Assembly (NCBI GenBank): GCA_904501705.1
Contig: CAJGCA010000007.1
Location: forward strand, 1-38,136
DNA: 38,136 nucleotides
Direction: 5' to 3'
From: Clostridiaceae bacterium
GTDB taxonomy: Bacteria > Bacillota > Clostridia > Oscillospirales > Acutalibacteraceae
Positions 9,067-19,448 of this stretch are shown in pieces (the stretch's first letter is position 1; every line of letters begins with the position of its first letter). The position numbers and the translations under genes were made by a program. Below the pieces are notes generated by a model. The model did not search any database, was not told where the DNA came from, and saw nothing but the letters and a program-made list of their open reading frames with translations.

Positions 9067-9072
9067 CCTCCT
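9067..9072 (-). promoter_or_regulatory. Ribosome binding site that fixes the metG start
   Basis: AGGAGG on the minus strand lies 9 bases before the ATG at 9057. It supports this start over the in-frame ATG at 9189, which would lie upstream of the promoter. Confidence 0.85.
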
Positions 9073-9091
9073 AATTATATTACAATACTTT

Positions 9092-9119
9092 ATTTTATCA
9101 TAAATGGCAAAAAATACAA
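9092..9119 (-). promoter_or_regulatory. Promoter for the metG-valS operon
   Basis: On the minus strand TTGTAT (9114-9119) and TAAAAT (9092-9097) are separated by 16 bases. The leader to the metG ATG is only about 30 bases. Confidence 0.6.
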
Positions 9120-9177
9120 TAGGCATTTCGGGATTTTTCCGCGTTGAGTGCAAAAAATTTGAATATGCATAAAAAAC

Positions 9178-9206
9178 TTGATTCTTCAACGAAAAAGTGT
9201 TATACT
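9178..9206 (+). promoter_or_regulatory. Promoter for the substrate-binding lipoprotein gene
   Basis: TTGATT (9178-9183) and TATACT (9201-9206) are separated by 17 bases. It is back to back with the metG promoter, with only about 60 bases between the two -35 boxes. Confidence 0.7.
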
Positions 9207-9271
9207 GTATATTGCTATAGAATGACTAAATGTGTCTTGTGATAGCCGAATACGGAAAAGGAGTGGTCGGC

Positions 9272-10747
9272 GTGCGGCGTTTGCTGTGTGTTTTTTTAGC
9301 GATCGTATGTGCGCTGACCTGCGTCGGTTGCTCGCCGTCGGTTGAGGTATCGGAGCCGTCGTCGTCCGCTCCCGAGGCGGTGATGCCGCAGGAGTCGCCC
9401 CGCAGTTTCTCTCTTCCGTACAGCAAGGAGGACACCCTCAACCCCTACGCCGCCGCCACGGAGGTAAACGTGGTTCTCGCGGGGCTGCTGTATGACAGTC
9501 TCACGGTGATTGACGGCGCTTTCGCACCGCAGCTTTCACTCGCTGCATCGGTCACCTCGACGGACGCGACCCACCTGACAGTGTCGCTCAAGCAGGGGGC
9601 GAAATTCTCCGACGGTACGGCGGTGACCGCCGCCGACGTCAAGGCGTCGTTTGACACCGCCCGCAAGAGCGCGCAGTATAAAGAACTGTTGGGAAATGTC
9701 ACCGCCGCTGCGGTTGATCGCAAAAGCGGCGTGATTACCTTTACGCTCGCGAAGGGCGATCCCAATGCTGCGGCTTGCCTGTCCTTCCCGATCCTCAAGG
9801 CGGGGAAGAATACCACCGCCGCAGGCGAGGCACCGCTCGGCGGGGGATTATACGTCTACACCGTGGGGGATAACGGAGCGACACTCACCGCCAACCCTCA
9901 TTACGGCAAAACGCCGCGCTACGCCACCGTGACGCTGCGTCATCTGCCGAGCGCTGACAGTATGTACTACGGGCTTGCCTCGGGCAGCATCACGTACTAT
10001 TACGACGATCTCAACGTCGGCGATACGCCGCGTGTATCCGGCGCGAGTGCCAAGGTGGATATGAACGCGCTCACGTATCTCGGCATCAATAGTGGGAAAG
10101 CGGCGCTCAACAACGCCACTGTGCGACAGGCGCTCAGCCTGCTGACTGACCGCAAGGTGCTCGCCGCATCCGCTTATGCAGGATGGGCGTTGCCCGCGAC
10201 ACTACCCTTCCATCCGCATTGGAGCGGGGTGAAGGAAACGGAGTCGCTCTTTGGCGGGCAGGAGCTTGCCGCCGCGCTCGAAAAGCTGGAGACTGCCGAG
10301 CAAAAGAAACTAAAGTTCGAGCTGATCTACAGCACCGACAGCGCCAACCGCGGTACTCTCGTGGATACCGTGCGTACTCAACTGGAGAGCGCGGGTATAC
10401 AGGTGATGGTCGTTCCGCTGGCCTATACCGAGTATCTAGCCCGCCTTAAGAACGGACAGTACGACCTCTATATCGGGGAGATTCGCCTGACGGCGAATAT
10501 GGATCTTTCCCCGCTGTTCGGCGGTGCGGCGCGCTACGGCATTGCCGCAGACAGTGCGGCAGCGACTGCGTATAGCCTCTACCGTACCGGCGAGGGGACA
10601 CTGCAGGAGTTTCTCACCGCGTTTGGCGAGGAGATGCCATATATCCCGCTTGTGTGGCGATGCGGCTTCGCGGGGCACGATCGGCGTATGTCCGTCGTCA
10701 CCCCTAACGGGTATGACCCCTATTACGGCTTTGCTAACTGGCATTGA
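9272..10747 (+). CDS. ABC transporter substrate-binding lipoprotein, family 5 (oligopeptide/dipeptide type)
   Basis: SBP_bac_5 proteins bind peptides, nickel or sugars outside the membrane and deliver them to an ABC permease. From the GTG at 9272 the protein has 491 residues, starting MRRLLCVFLAIVCALTCVGC. That is a lipoprotein signal with the lipid-acceptor cysteine at 20, although cysteine at -3 of the lipobox is unusual. AAAGGAG 8 bases before the GTG decides this start over the longer ATG frame from 9230. Family strings include LSLAASVTSTDATHLTVSLK and LKQGAKFSDGTAVTAADVKA, plus the C-terminal lobe ending YDPYYGFANWH. No permease or ATPase gene is adjacent; the next genes are asp23-like and fakA, so the partner transporter is elsewhere or absent. 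The ligand cannot be told from sequence. Confidence 0.9.
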   Translation: MRRLLCVFLAIVCALTCVGCSPSVEVSEPSSSAPEAVMPQESPRSFSLPYSKEDTLNPYAAATEVNVVLAGLLYDSLTVIDGAFAPQLSLAASVTSTDATHLTVSLKQGAKFSDGTAVTAADVKASFDTARKSAQYKELLGNVTAAAVDRKSGVITFTLAKGDPNAAACLSFPILKAGKNTTAAGEAPLGGGLYVYTVGDNGATLTANPHYGKTPRYATVTLRHLPSADSMYYGLASGSITYYYDDLNVGDTPRVSGASAKVDMNALTYLGINSGKAALNNATVRQALSLLTDRKVLAASAYAGWALPATLPFHPHWSGVKETESLFGGQELAAALEKLETAEQKKLKFELIYSTDSANRGTLVDTVRTQLESAGIQVMVVPLAYTEYLARLKNGQYDLYIGEIRLTANMDLSPLFGGAARYGIAADSAAATAYSLYRTGEGTLQEFLTAFGEEMPYIPLVWRCGFAGHDRRMSVVTPNGYDPYYGFANWH

Positions 10748-10807
10748 TGGGAATATATCTGCTTTGACAGATTTTCATAAAATCACGGAGAAAGGTGTGT
10801 ATTTTGT

Positions 10808-11164
10808 ATGATTCGTATGGAGAATCGCTACGGAACGATCGAGGTGTCGCAGGAGTATTTCAGCTACCTGGTCGGCAATGCGGTATCCGCTTGTTACGGC
10901 GTAGCGGGTATGGTGCGCAGCGGCCCGAAGCAGGGCTTGCGCTCGGTGCTGTCCCGTCGCGCGTATGCCGATGACGGCGTGCACGTTCGCGGCGAGGGTG
11001 ATCGTCTGGTTGTGGATATCCACATTTCGGTCGTCTATGGAATGAATATTGCGGCGATCGCCAAGAGCATCGTCAATAAGGTGCGTTACACGGTCGAGGA
11101 GGCCACCGGTCTGACCGTTAAAAAAGTTAATGTGTTTGTCGACGGGATGAAGCCTGAAGAATAA
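10808..11164 (+). CDS. Asp23/Gls24 family envelope stress response protein (YloU-like)
   Basis: The protein has 118 residues and one Asp23 domain over nearly its whole length. It starts with the family's EVSQEYFSYLVGNAV segment and ends TGLTVKKVNVFVDGM. The Asp23 family includes abundant envelope-associated or stress-related proteins whose biochemical role is not settled. In many Firmicutes the small YloU type is encoded directly before the DAK2-domain protein YloV/FakA, exactly as here (55-base gap). The start ATG follows GGAGAAAGG 12 bases upstream; an ATG three codons later is possible. No convincing promoter was found just upstream, so it may be read from the lipoprotein promoter or from an unseen one. 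Confidence 0.92.
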   Translation: MIRMENRYGTIEVSQEYFSYLVGNAVSACYGVAGMVRSGPKQGLRSVLSRRAYADDGVHVRGEGDRLVVDIHISVVYGMNIAAIAKSIVNKVRYTVEEATGLTVKKVNVFVDGMKPEE

Positions 11165-11218
11165 ACGGTCAACCAAAACGGCAGGGGAGTATGCTCTGCC
11201 GCATAAAGGAGTGCTGAC

Positions 11219-12889
11219 ATGATTAAAGGACCTATGTTGCGGGATGCGATGATCTCCGCATCCAAAGCATTATCGAATGTAAAACAGGACGTTGACGCGC
11301 TCAACGTTTTCCCCGTTCCGGACGGTGACACGGGCACGAATATGTCGATGACCATCGGCAACGCTGCGCGTGAACTCAGCCGTCTGGCCGACCCGACCGC
11401 CACCGAGGTGGCGGATGTCGCGTCGTCTGCGCTGCTGCGTGGCGCGCGCGGCAACTCGGGTGTTATCCTGTCGCTGCTGTTCCGCGGCTTCTCCAAGGGC
11501 CTCAAGGGCATGGAGGAGGCCGATGGCACCGCGCTGGCGCAGGCGCTCACCCTCGGCACCGAGGGTGCGTACAAGGCGGTTATGAAGCCGACGGAGGGCA
11601 CCATCCTGACCGTCGCGCGTGAGGCCGCTGCCGCGGGCGTTGAGAAAGCGAAGGAGAATAACGATCCCATCGTTGTGTGGGAGGCTATCTGCGAAGAGGC
11701 GGAGGCATCTCTCGCGCGTACCCCCGATCTGCTGCCCCAGCTCAAGAAAGCAGGCGTGGTGGATGCCGGCGGTAAGGGCTTGTGCATCGTGATGGAGGAG
11801 ATGTTGCGCATCTTCAAGGGCGGCGAGATGCTGTCTGACGCGAATGCGGCTGCGGCTGCTCCCGTAAAGCAGAAGAACGCTGTGGCGGAGTTTGAGCAGG
11901 ATATCACCTTTACCTATTGCACTGAGTTTATTGTCGGCCGCGATAAAAAATGCACGCTGGACCCCCTGTGCTTGCGCGCGTATCTTGAAAGCATCGGCGA
12001 CTGTGTCGTGGTGGTGGATGATGAAGAGATCATCAAGGTGCACGTGCACACCAACAACCCCGGCAAAGCAATGGAAGAAGCCATCAAATACGGCCAGTTT
12101 GAAACCGTCAAGGTGGAGAATATGCGTATCCAGCACGAGAATGCCGGCTGGGTCGAGGAAGAGGACGCGGCTGCCGCGCAGCCTGTTCTCGAGCGCGTCG
12201 AGCCCGAGAACGAGTACGGTTTTGTTGCCGTCGCCGCGGGCGAGGGGCTGAAGAGCCTGTTCCACGACGACCTCGCCTGTGACCAGGTGGTGTCGGGCGG
12301 ACAGACGATGAATCCCTCCACCGACGATATTCTGTCGGCGATCGAGGCGACCCCCGCGAAGACGGTGTTTGTCCTGCCGAATAATAAGAATATCATTCTC
12401 GCTGCCGAGCAGGCGGTGCCGCTCGCGGACCGTCGCGTGTGCGTGCTGCCTACCCGTACCATTCCGCAGGGCATTTCCGCGATGCTCGCGTTCGACCCCG
12501 ACAGCGACGTCGAGGCGAACCTCGTTGCGATGCAGCATGCGGCGGATAACGTGTCGACCGGCTCGCTGACCTTTGCCGCGCGCGACAGCGATTTTGAAGG
12601 ACATAAGATTAAAGAGGGACAGATCCTCGCGCTGAACAACGGAAAACTGGCGTTCGTGGACGACGACGTCAACCACGCAGTGCCGAAACTCGCCAAAACA
12701 TTGGCGAACAGCCGCCGCGCCGAGGGCAAGGAACTCAATTTCGTGACCGTTATTTACGGTGAGGACGTCACTGAGGACGAGGCAGAGGCGGTGTGCGAGA
12801 GCATCCGCGCGAAACTCGGCGAGGACGTTGACGTGTCCGCACTGCCCGGCGGTCAGCCTGTGTATTACTATTTCCTGTCCATGGAATAA
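11219..12889 (+). CDS. fakA: Fatty acid kinase catalytic subunit FakA (DAK2/DhaL domain, YloV)
   Basis: FakA phosphorylates fatty acids held by a FakB (DegV-family) carrier, feeding exogenous fatty acids into phospholipid synthesis. The 556-residue length fits the family. The N-terminal DhaL/DAK2 kinase domain (about 1-200) carries NVFPVPDGDTGTNM with metal-binding aspartates at 35 and 37, then the nucleotide-site segment ARGNSGVILS. The middle FakA domain contains FTYCTEFIV and KVHVHTNNPG. The C-terminal DegV-like domain ends GGQPVYYYFLSME, which is very typical. AAAGGAGTGCTGAC precedes the ATG. The 54-base gap after the asp23-like gene holds a small hairpin (11179-11201). No fakB gene occurs in this window. 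Confidence 0.95.
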   Translation: MIKGPMLRDAMISASKALSNVKQDVDALNVFPVPDGDTGTNMSMTIGNAARELSRLADPTATEVADVASSALLRGARGNSGVILSLLFRGFSKGLKGMEEADGTALAQALTLGTEGAYKAVMKPTEGTILTVAREAAAAGVEKAKENNDPIVVWEAICEEAEASLARTPDLLPQLKKAGVVDAGGKGLCIVMEEMLRIFKGGEMLSDANAAAAAPVKQKNAVAEFEQDITFTYCTEFIVGRDKKCTLDPLCLRAYLESIGDCVVVVDDEEIIKVHVHTNNPGKAMEEAIKYGQFETVKVENMRIQHENAGWVEEEDAAAAQPVLERVEPENEYGFVAVAAGEGLKSLFHDDLACDQVVSGGQTMNPSTDDILSAIEATPAKTVFVLPNNKNIILAAEQAVPLADRRVCVLPTRTIPQGISAMLAFDPDSDVEANLVAMQHAADNVSTGSLTFAARDSDFEGHKIKEGQILALNNGKLAFVDDDVNHAVPKLAKTLANSRRAEGKELNFVTVIYGEDVTEDEAEAVCESIRAKLGEDVDVSALPGGQPVYYYFLSME

Positions 12890-12927
12890 CGAGGGATAGA
12901 ACACACCCATCAAACAAGCAACAGGCA

Positions 12928-12960
12928 AAGCGGAGCGGGTTTTCCGCTCCGCTTATTTTA
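12928..12960 (+). terminator. Terminator-like hairpin between fakA and ymdB
   Basis: A perfect 11-bp stem (12928-12938 with 12944-12954) with a 5-base loop is followed by ATTTTAT. The T-run is short, so termination may be partial and ymdB could still be read from upstream. Confidence 0.65.
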
Positions 12961-12974
12961 TCGGAGGAATACGC

Positions 12975-13742
12975 TTGAAGGTATTATGTATCGGTGACGT
13001 GGTCGGCTCGGCCGGCTGCGCGCATCTGCAAAAAGTGCTCCCGCGTATGAAACGCGAGCTGGCGGTGGATATTTGTGTCGTCAACGGCGAGAATTCCGCC
13101 GACGGCAACGGCATTCTGCCGCAGTCGGCGGCGGCGATTTTCGCTGCGGGCGCGGATGTTATCACGGGCGGCAACCACACCTTCCGTCGCCGCGAGATCT
13201 ACGAGGAACTGGAGCGCAACGAGTTTTTGCTGCGCCCGGCGAATCTGCCCGACGGCACGCCGGGGCAGGGGATGGCGGTGATCGACCGCGGCCGCTATCA
13301 GGTGGCGGTGATCAACCTGCAGGGTACGGTGTATATGGAGTCGCTCGCCTGTCCGTTTGACACGCTGGATACACTGCTCGCCGAGGCGGGCAACCCCCGC
13401 TTTTGTGTGGTGGATTTTCACGCTGAGGCGACGGCGGAGAAGAAGGCGCTTGCCTTCTATGCTGACGGGCGCATTGCCGCCCTGTTCGGCACGCACACCC
13501 ACGTCGCCACTGCCGACGAGCAGATCCTGCCGCAGGGGACAGGCTTTATCACCGACGTCGGTATGACGGGCCCCGTGCTGTCCTGCCTCGGTGTTAAGCC
13601 GGAATTATCCATTGAAAAAATGCGCACAAAACTGCCCGTGCGTTTCGCCGTCGCGGACGGTGAGTGCGCGATGGATGGTGTGCTGTTTACACTGGATGAT
13701 AAGACCGGCCGCACCGTGGACGTGCAAAGAATTCGTGTATAA
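12975..13742 (+). CDS. ymdB: YmdB family metallophosphoesterase (2',3'-cyclic nucleotide phosphodiesterase)
   Basis: YmdB of Bacillus hydrolyses 2',3'-cyclic nucleotides and affects the choice between biofilm and motility. This 255-residue protein has the normal length. It keeps the dimetal ligands: D8 (GDVVG), E39 (NGEN), N67 and H68 (GGNHTF), H149 (DFHAE), and H174 and H176 (GTHTHV). The start codon is TTG at 12975, preceded 6-7 bases upstream by CGGAGGA; no ATG fits the conserved N-terminus KVLCIGDVVG. It follows fakA after a terminator-like hairpin, and is 12 bases ahead of the DUF6062-like gene, with which it should be co-transcribed. Confidence 0.95.
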   Translation: MKVLCIGDVVGSAGCAHLQKVLPRMKRELAVDICVVNGENSADGNGILPQSAAAIFAAGADVITGGNHTFRRREIYEELERNEFLLRPANLPDGTPGQGMAVIDRGRYQVAVINLQGTVYMESLACPFDTLDTLLAEAGNPRFCVVDFHAEATAEKKALAFYADGRIAALFGTHTHVATADEQILPQGTGFITDVGMTGPVLSCLGVKPELSIEKMRTKLPVRFAVADGECAMDGVLFTLDDKTGRTVDVQRIRV

Positions 13743-13754
13743 GGAGAGTTAACT

Positions 13755-14447
13755 ATGCGTTACGACATCACCAATATTCCCGTTACCGAAGTGTTCGAGG
13801 AGGGGGACGGTTGCCCCATCTGCCGTTTGCGCAATAAACTGGAAGACCGCGCGGTGGAGTATATCACCGGCGCGGCGATGATGGAGCCCGACATCCGCAT
13901 TGAAACGAATAAGCAAGGCTTTTGCCTGACGCACTATCGGATGATGCTCAAGAAGAAAAACCGCTTGAGTGTTGCGCTGATGCTGGAGAGCCATCTCGAT
14001 GAGATGGAAAAGCAGGTGTTTGCCGGCTTGCCGATTCTCGGCAAAGGCTCGCGCAAGCAGGCGAAGAGCGCCGGCAAGGCAACCGAGACCTGCTACGTAT
14101 GCGGCCAGCTCGACGGCGCGATGGAGAAGATGCTCGCCACCGTCTGCCGCACGTGGGAGGCGCAGCGCGATTTCCGTCAGTTGTTCGAAAAGCAGGACTG
14201 CTTGTGCCTGCCGCACTTCTCCGCGTTGGTGGAGACGGCCGCGGGTTGTATGAGCCGCAAAGAACAGCCGTATTTCGCCAAAGAGGCGTCTAAACTCGCA
14301 CGCAATTATCTCACCGAGCTGCGTGGCGACGTGCACCACTTCTGCGAGATGTACGATTATCGCAACAATACCCCCGACGCCGACTGGGGCAATTCCAAGG
14401 ACTCCATCGAGCGGGCGATCTGGTATCTCACCACCCGCGAACCGTAA
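13755..14447 (+). CDS. DUF6062-like protein with duplicated Cys/His modules
   Basis: The function is unknown. The 230-residue soluble protein contains two similar metal-binding-looking modules. The first has CPIC at 20-23 and CLTH at 57-60; the second has CYVC at 113-116 and CLPH at 151-154. Each therefore offers two cysteines plus a Cys-x-x-His, with 33-34 residues between, suggesting two structural zinc sites made by an internal duplication (inference). The C-terminal part is helical and ends with a conserved-looking DSIERAIWYLTTREP. I match it from memory to the DUF6062 family of Clostridia. The gene is 12 bases after ymdB with ribosome site AAGGAGAG, and ends at a very strong terminator. 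Confidence 0.8.
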   Translation: MRYDITNIPVTEVFEEGDGCPICRLRNKLEDRAVEYITGAAMMEPDIRIETNKQGFCLTHYRMMLKKKNRLSVALMLESHLDEMEKQVFAGLPILGKGSRKQAKSAGKATETCYVCGQLDGAMEKMLATVCRTWEAQRDFRQLFEKQDCLCLPHFSALVETAAGCMSRKEQPYFAKEASKLARNYLTELRGDVHHFCEMYDYRNNTPDADWGNSKDSIERAIWYLTTREP

Positions 14448-14455
14448 AGAACATA

Positions 14456-14498
14456 AAAACCCGCCCGTGCTGACTATTTGTCAGCACGGGCGGGTTTT
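14456..14498 (+). terminator. Strong intrinsic terminator after the DUF6062-like gene
   Basis: A perfect 19-bp stem (14456-14474 with 14480-14498) with loop TATTT ends in TTTT. It closes the fakA-ymdB-DUF6062 unit. Confidence 0.92.
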
Positions 14499-14520
14499 AT
14501 GCTTACTGATGGCAACAAAA

Positions 14521-14637
14521 TGCCTCCCTTGTGTAAAGGGAGGTGGCATTTGCGAAGCAAATGACGGAGGGATTGTCTTTTTACAATCCCCCAGCCTCGC
14601 ATTTGCTCGGCAGCCCCCTTTACACAAGGGGGCCTTA
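14521..14637. repeat. Compound palindromic repeat (MITE-like), about 117 bp
   Basis: Two end arms are related in inverted orientation and are each palindromic: CCTCCCTTGTGTAAAGGGAGG at 14523-14543 and the CCCCCTTTACACAAGGGGG arm at 14614-14632. Between them are two further hairpins, CATTTGC/GCAAATG (14547-14563) and GGGATTGT/ACAATCCC (14569-14590). The element holds no gene. Repeats of this look are, to my memory, scattered in many intergenic sites of Oscillospirales-type genomes, which suggests a non-autonomous mobile element; only one copy lies in this window. Together with the terminator it accounts for the 220-base gap between the DUF6062-like gene and the XRE regulator. Confidence 0.75.
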
Positions 14638-14670
14638 TGGTGCGGATGATGTCTTTTCAGTTTCAATACG

Positions 14671-14886
14671 TTATTTCTTCCCATCCTCAACATACTCAAG
14701 AATATCCCCCGGTTGGCAGTCGAGCGCTTTGCATATCGCATCGAGGGTAGAAAAACGCACCGCGCGGGCGCGGTTGTTTTTGAGAATGGAGAGGTTGGCG
14801 AGGGTGATGCCGACGCGGTCGGAAAGCTCCGTAAGCCCCATCTTCCGCTTCGCCATCATCACGTCGAGGTTGATGATAATACTCAT
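14671..14886 (-). CDS. XRE-family helix-turn-helix regulator (YozG-like)
   Basis: This 71-residue Cro/CI-type DNA-binding protein consists of one HTH domain. It begins MSIIINLDVMMAKRKMGLTE, has a recognition region near SDRVGITLANLSILKNN, and ends in the subfamily's ALDCQPGDILEYVED. Proteins of this small subfamily are usually encoded with a DUF2975 membrane protein, as here: the partner lies 14 bases upstream on the same strand. A AAAGGGGGG ribosome site precedes the ATG. It probably represses its own operon or responds to a membrane cue from the partner (inference). Its own terminator is not clear; the palindromic repeat lies just beyond its stop. Confidence 0.9.
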   Translation of the reverse strand: MSIIINLDVMMAKRKMGLTELSDRVGITLANLSILKNNRARAVRFSTLDAICKALDCQPGDILEYVEDGKK

Positions 14887-14900
14887 TCTGCCGCCCCCCT

Positions 14901-15356
14901 TTATATCGTCATATCGTTTTCTTTTTTATATTCGTTCGCTTGGCGAAACAGCTCCGCAAACACCAGCAGCGAGCAGCCGACCAGCACGAAGGTTACGAAC
15001 AGAAACGCCATAAAGAACTTGGACATCCAGAACATTGTCGCGAAATAAAATGCCGCAAGTACAAGGCATTCGGTCGCCATCACACGCAACCGCCGCACCG
15101 TGTCGGCGGAGAACACTTGTCCGACGTTGACGCTGTGCAGGATACCGCGCCCCTGCCAGATGATCAGCTCCGTCATCACGCCCGAATAGGCGAGGATGAC
15201 GAGATAGCGGATATAATACGGGTCGTCCGAGGTACGCTCGGTGATCCACGTGATGCTCCACGGCAGGGTAATAAGCAACACGGGCACGATAACCAGCATC
15301 GCGATCAGTCCGGCTTCAATAATGCGGCTGAGTCCGCCTTTTCCGATCAGTTTCAT
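14901..15356 (-). CDS. DUF2975 family four-TM membrane protein
   Basis: This 151-residue integral membrane protein has about four hydrophobic segments: near the N-terminus (EAGLIAMLVIVPVLLITL), in the second quarter (YLVILAYSGVMTELIIW), and two in the C-terminal half (CLVLAAFYFATMFW and FFMAFLFVTFVLVGCSLLVF). The segment VNVGQVFSADTVRRLRVMA before the third helix is typical of DUF2975. The role is unknown. I choose the ATG at 15356 because AAAGGA overlaps the in-frame ATG at 15365 and sits 8 bases before the later one. It is the first gene of the pair with the XRE regulator and has a near-perfect promoter. Confidence 0.88.
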   Translation of the reverse strand: MKLIGKGGLSRIIEAGLIAMLVIVPVLLITLPWSITWITERTSDDPYYIRYLVILAYSGVMTELIIWQGRGILHSVNVGQVFSADTVRRLRVMATECLVLAAFYFATMFWMSKFFMAFLFVTFVLVGCSLLVFAELFRQANEYKKENDMTI

Positions 15357-15397
15357 AAAACGCATCCTTTTGTTATCAAAATAGCGATTGCCATCAA

Positions 15398-15427
15398 CAT
15401 TATAATGATATTCGATAAATCTGTCAA
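15398..15427 (-). promoter_or_regulatory. Consensus promoter with a palindrome over the -10 box (DUF2975-XRE operon)
   Basis: On the minus strand TTGACA (15422-15427) and TATAAT (15399-15404) are separated by 17 bases, a full consensus match. The -10 lies inside the perfect 10-bp palindrome CATTATAATG (15398-15407), a possible operator for the XRE regulator encoded in the same operon (inference). Confidence 0.85.
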
Positions 15428-15490
15428 CAGTATTTGTCGCAACACAGCGAAAAATGCGGTGAATTCACGGAAAATTTACTTGTGCGACGG

Positions 15491-15519
15491 TTGTAAGTTG
15501 TTTTTATGTGTGTTATAAT
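15491..15519 (+). promoter_or_regulatory. Promoter for secA
   Basis: TTGTAA (15491-15496) and TATAAT (15514-15519) are separated by 17 bases, about 40 bases before the secA ATG. It is divergent from the DUF2975-XRE promoter, with about 63 bases between the -35 boxes. Confidence 0.8.
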
Positions 15520-15560
15520 GAATGAAATATGGCTTAATACCACGCGAAAGGTTGATATAG

Positions 15561-18305
<2,745 letters not shown>

Positions 18306-18337
18306 GCAGATTTTAATAAGCGAAAGGAAGTTTTACC

Positions 18338-19447
18338 GTGAAACTGGGTATCGTCGGACTGCCGAACGTCGGCAAGTCCACATTGTTTAACGCCATCACC
18401 AACGCGGGCGCGCAGAGCGCCAATTTCCCTTTCTGCACCATCGACCCCAACGTGGGCGTGGTGGCGGTGCCGGACAAGCGTCTGGATACCCTGTGCGAAA
18501 TGTACACGCAGGGGGATAAGGTGCCGCCTATCGTGCCGGCGGTGATTGAATTTGTCGACATCGCGGGTCTGGTCAAGGGCGCCAGCAAGGGCGAGGGTCT
18601 CGGTAACAAGTTCCTCGGCAACATCCGCGAGTGTGATGCGATCGTGCACGTGGTGCGCTGCTTCGAAAATATGGATATCATCCACGTCGAGGGTAGCATT
18701 GACCCGCTGCGCGACATCGAGACCATTGACCTCGAGCTCATCTTCTCGGATATGGAGATGGTGGAGCGCCGCATCGCCCGCGTGACCAAGGATCTCAAGG
18801 GCGACAAGAGCCTGCAGAAGGAGCTCGACTTCCTCAAGCGTCTGTACGCGGTGCTGGAGGGCGGTGCGCCCGCCCGCTCGGTGGAGTGCGACGAGGACGA
18901 GGTCGCGATGCTCGGCAATATGGCACTGCTGACCTCCAAGCCCATCATCTACGCCGCCAACCTGAGCGAAGCGGATTTCTCGGGCGGCGAGCCGACGGGC
19001 AACGAGCACTATCAGAAGGTCGCCGCGCTTGCTGCGTCCCAGGGCGCGGAGGTGCTGCCCATCTGTGCGCAGATGGAGGCGGACATCGTCGATATGGACG
19101 CGGAAGAGAAGCTGATGTTCCTCTCGGAGCTCGGCTTGGAGCATTCAGGTCTTGACCGTCTGATTCAGAAGAGCTATCACCTGCTGGGGCTGATCTCCTT
19201 CCTGACGGCGGGCGAAAAGGAAGTGCGCGCATGGACCATCCACGAGGGCTGGAAGGCCCCCAAGGCGGCGGGTCGCATCCACACCGATTTCGAGCGCGGC
19301 TTTATCCGCGCGCAGGTCATCGCGTACGACGATCTCGTTGCGAGCGGCTCGCTCGCTGCGGCGCGCGCAAAGGGTCTTGTCCGCACCGAGGGCAAGGAGT
19401 ACGTCGTGCAGGACGGCGATGTGGTAGAGTTCCTGTTTAATGTCTGA
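18338..19447 (+). CDS. ychF: Ribosome-binding ATPase YchF (Obg family)
   Basis: YchF is a cytosolic P-loop protein of the Obg family that prefers ATP, binds ribosomes and is linked to stress responses. The length of 369 residues is standard. The P-loop GLPNVGKST is at 7-15. The G4 position reads NLSEAD in place of the NKxD of true GTPases, which is the family hallmark for ATP use. A coiled-coil domain lies in the middle. The C-terminal TGS domain covers FLTAGEKEVRAWTIHEGW to VVEFLFNV. The start codon is GTG at 18338 with a CGAAAGGAAG ribosome site. It probably shares the secA transcript. Confidence 0.97.
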   Translation: MKLGIVGLPNVGKSTLFNAITNAGAQSANFPFCTIDPNVGVVAVPDKRLDTLCEMYTQGDKVPPIVPAVIEFVDIAGLVKGASKGEGLGNKFLGNIRECDAIVHVVRCFENMDIIHVEGSIDPLRDIETIDLELIFSDMEMVERRIARVTKDLKGDKSLQKELDFLKRLYAVLEGGAPARSVECDEDEVAMLGNMALLTSKPIIYAANLSEADFSGGEPTGNEHYQKVAALAASQGAEVLPICAQMEADIVDMDAEEKLMFLSELGLEHSGLDRLIQKSYHLLGLISFLTAGEKEVRAWTIHEGWKAPKAAGRIHTDFERGFIRAQVIAYDDLVASGSLAAARAKGLVRTEGKEYVVQDGDVVEFLFNV

Positions 19448-19448
19448 C

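Noticed and set aside
10764..10786. TTGACA before the asp23-like gene as a promoter
   Set aside because: No -10 box lies at a 16-18 base distance; the nearest TAAAAT is only 8 bases away.
14543..15013. 156-codon open frame on the plus strand beginning in the palindromic repeat
   Set aside because: It is antisense to the XRE regulator and the DUF2975 gene and begins inside the repeat, so it is not a gene.
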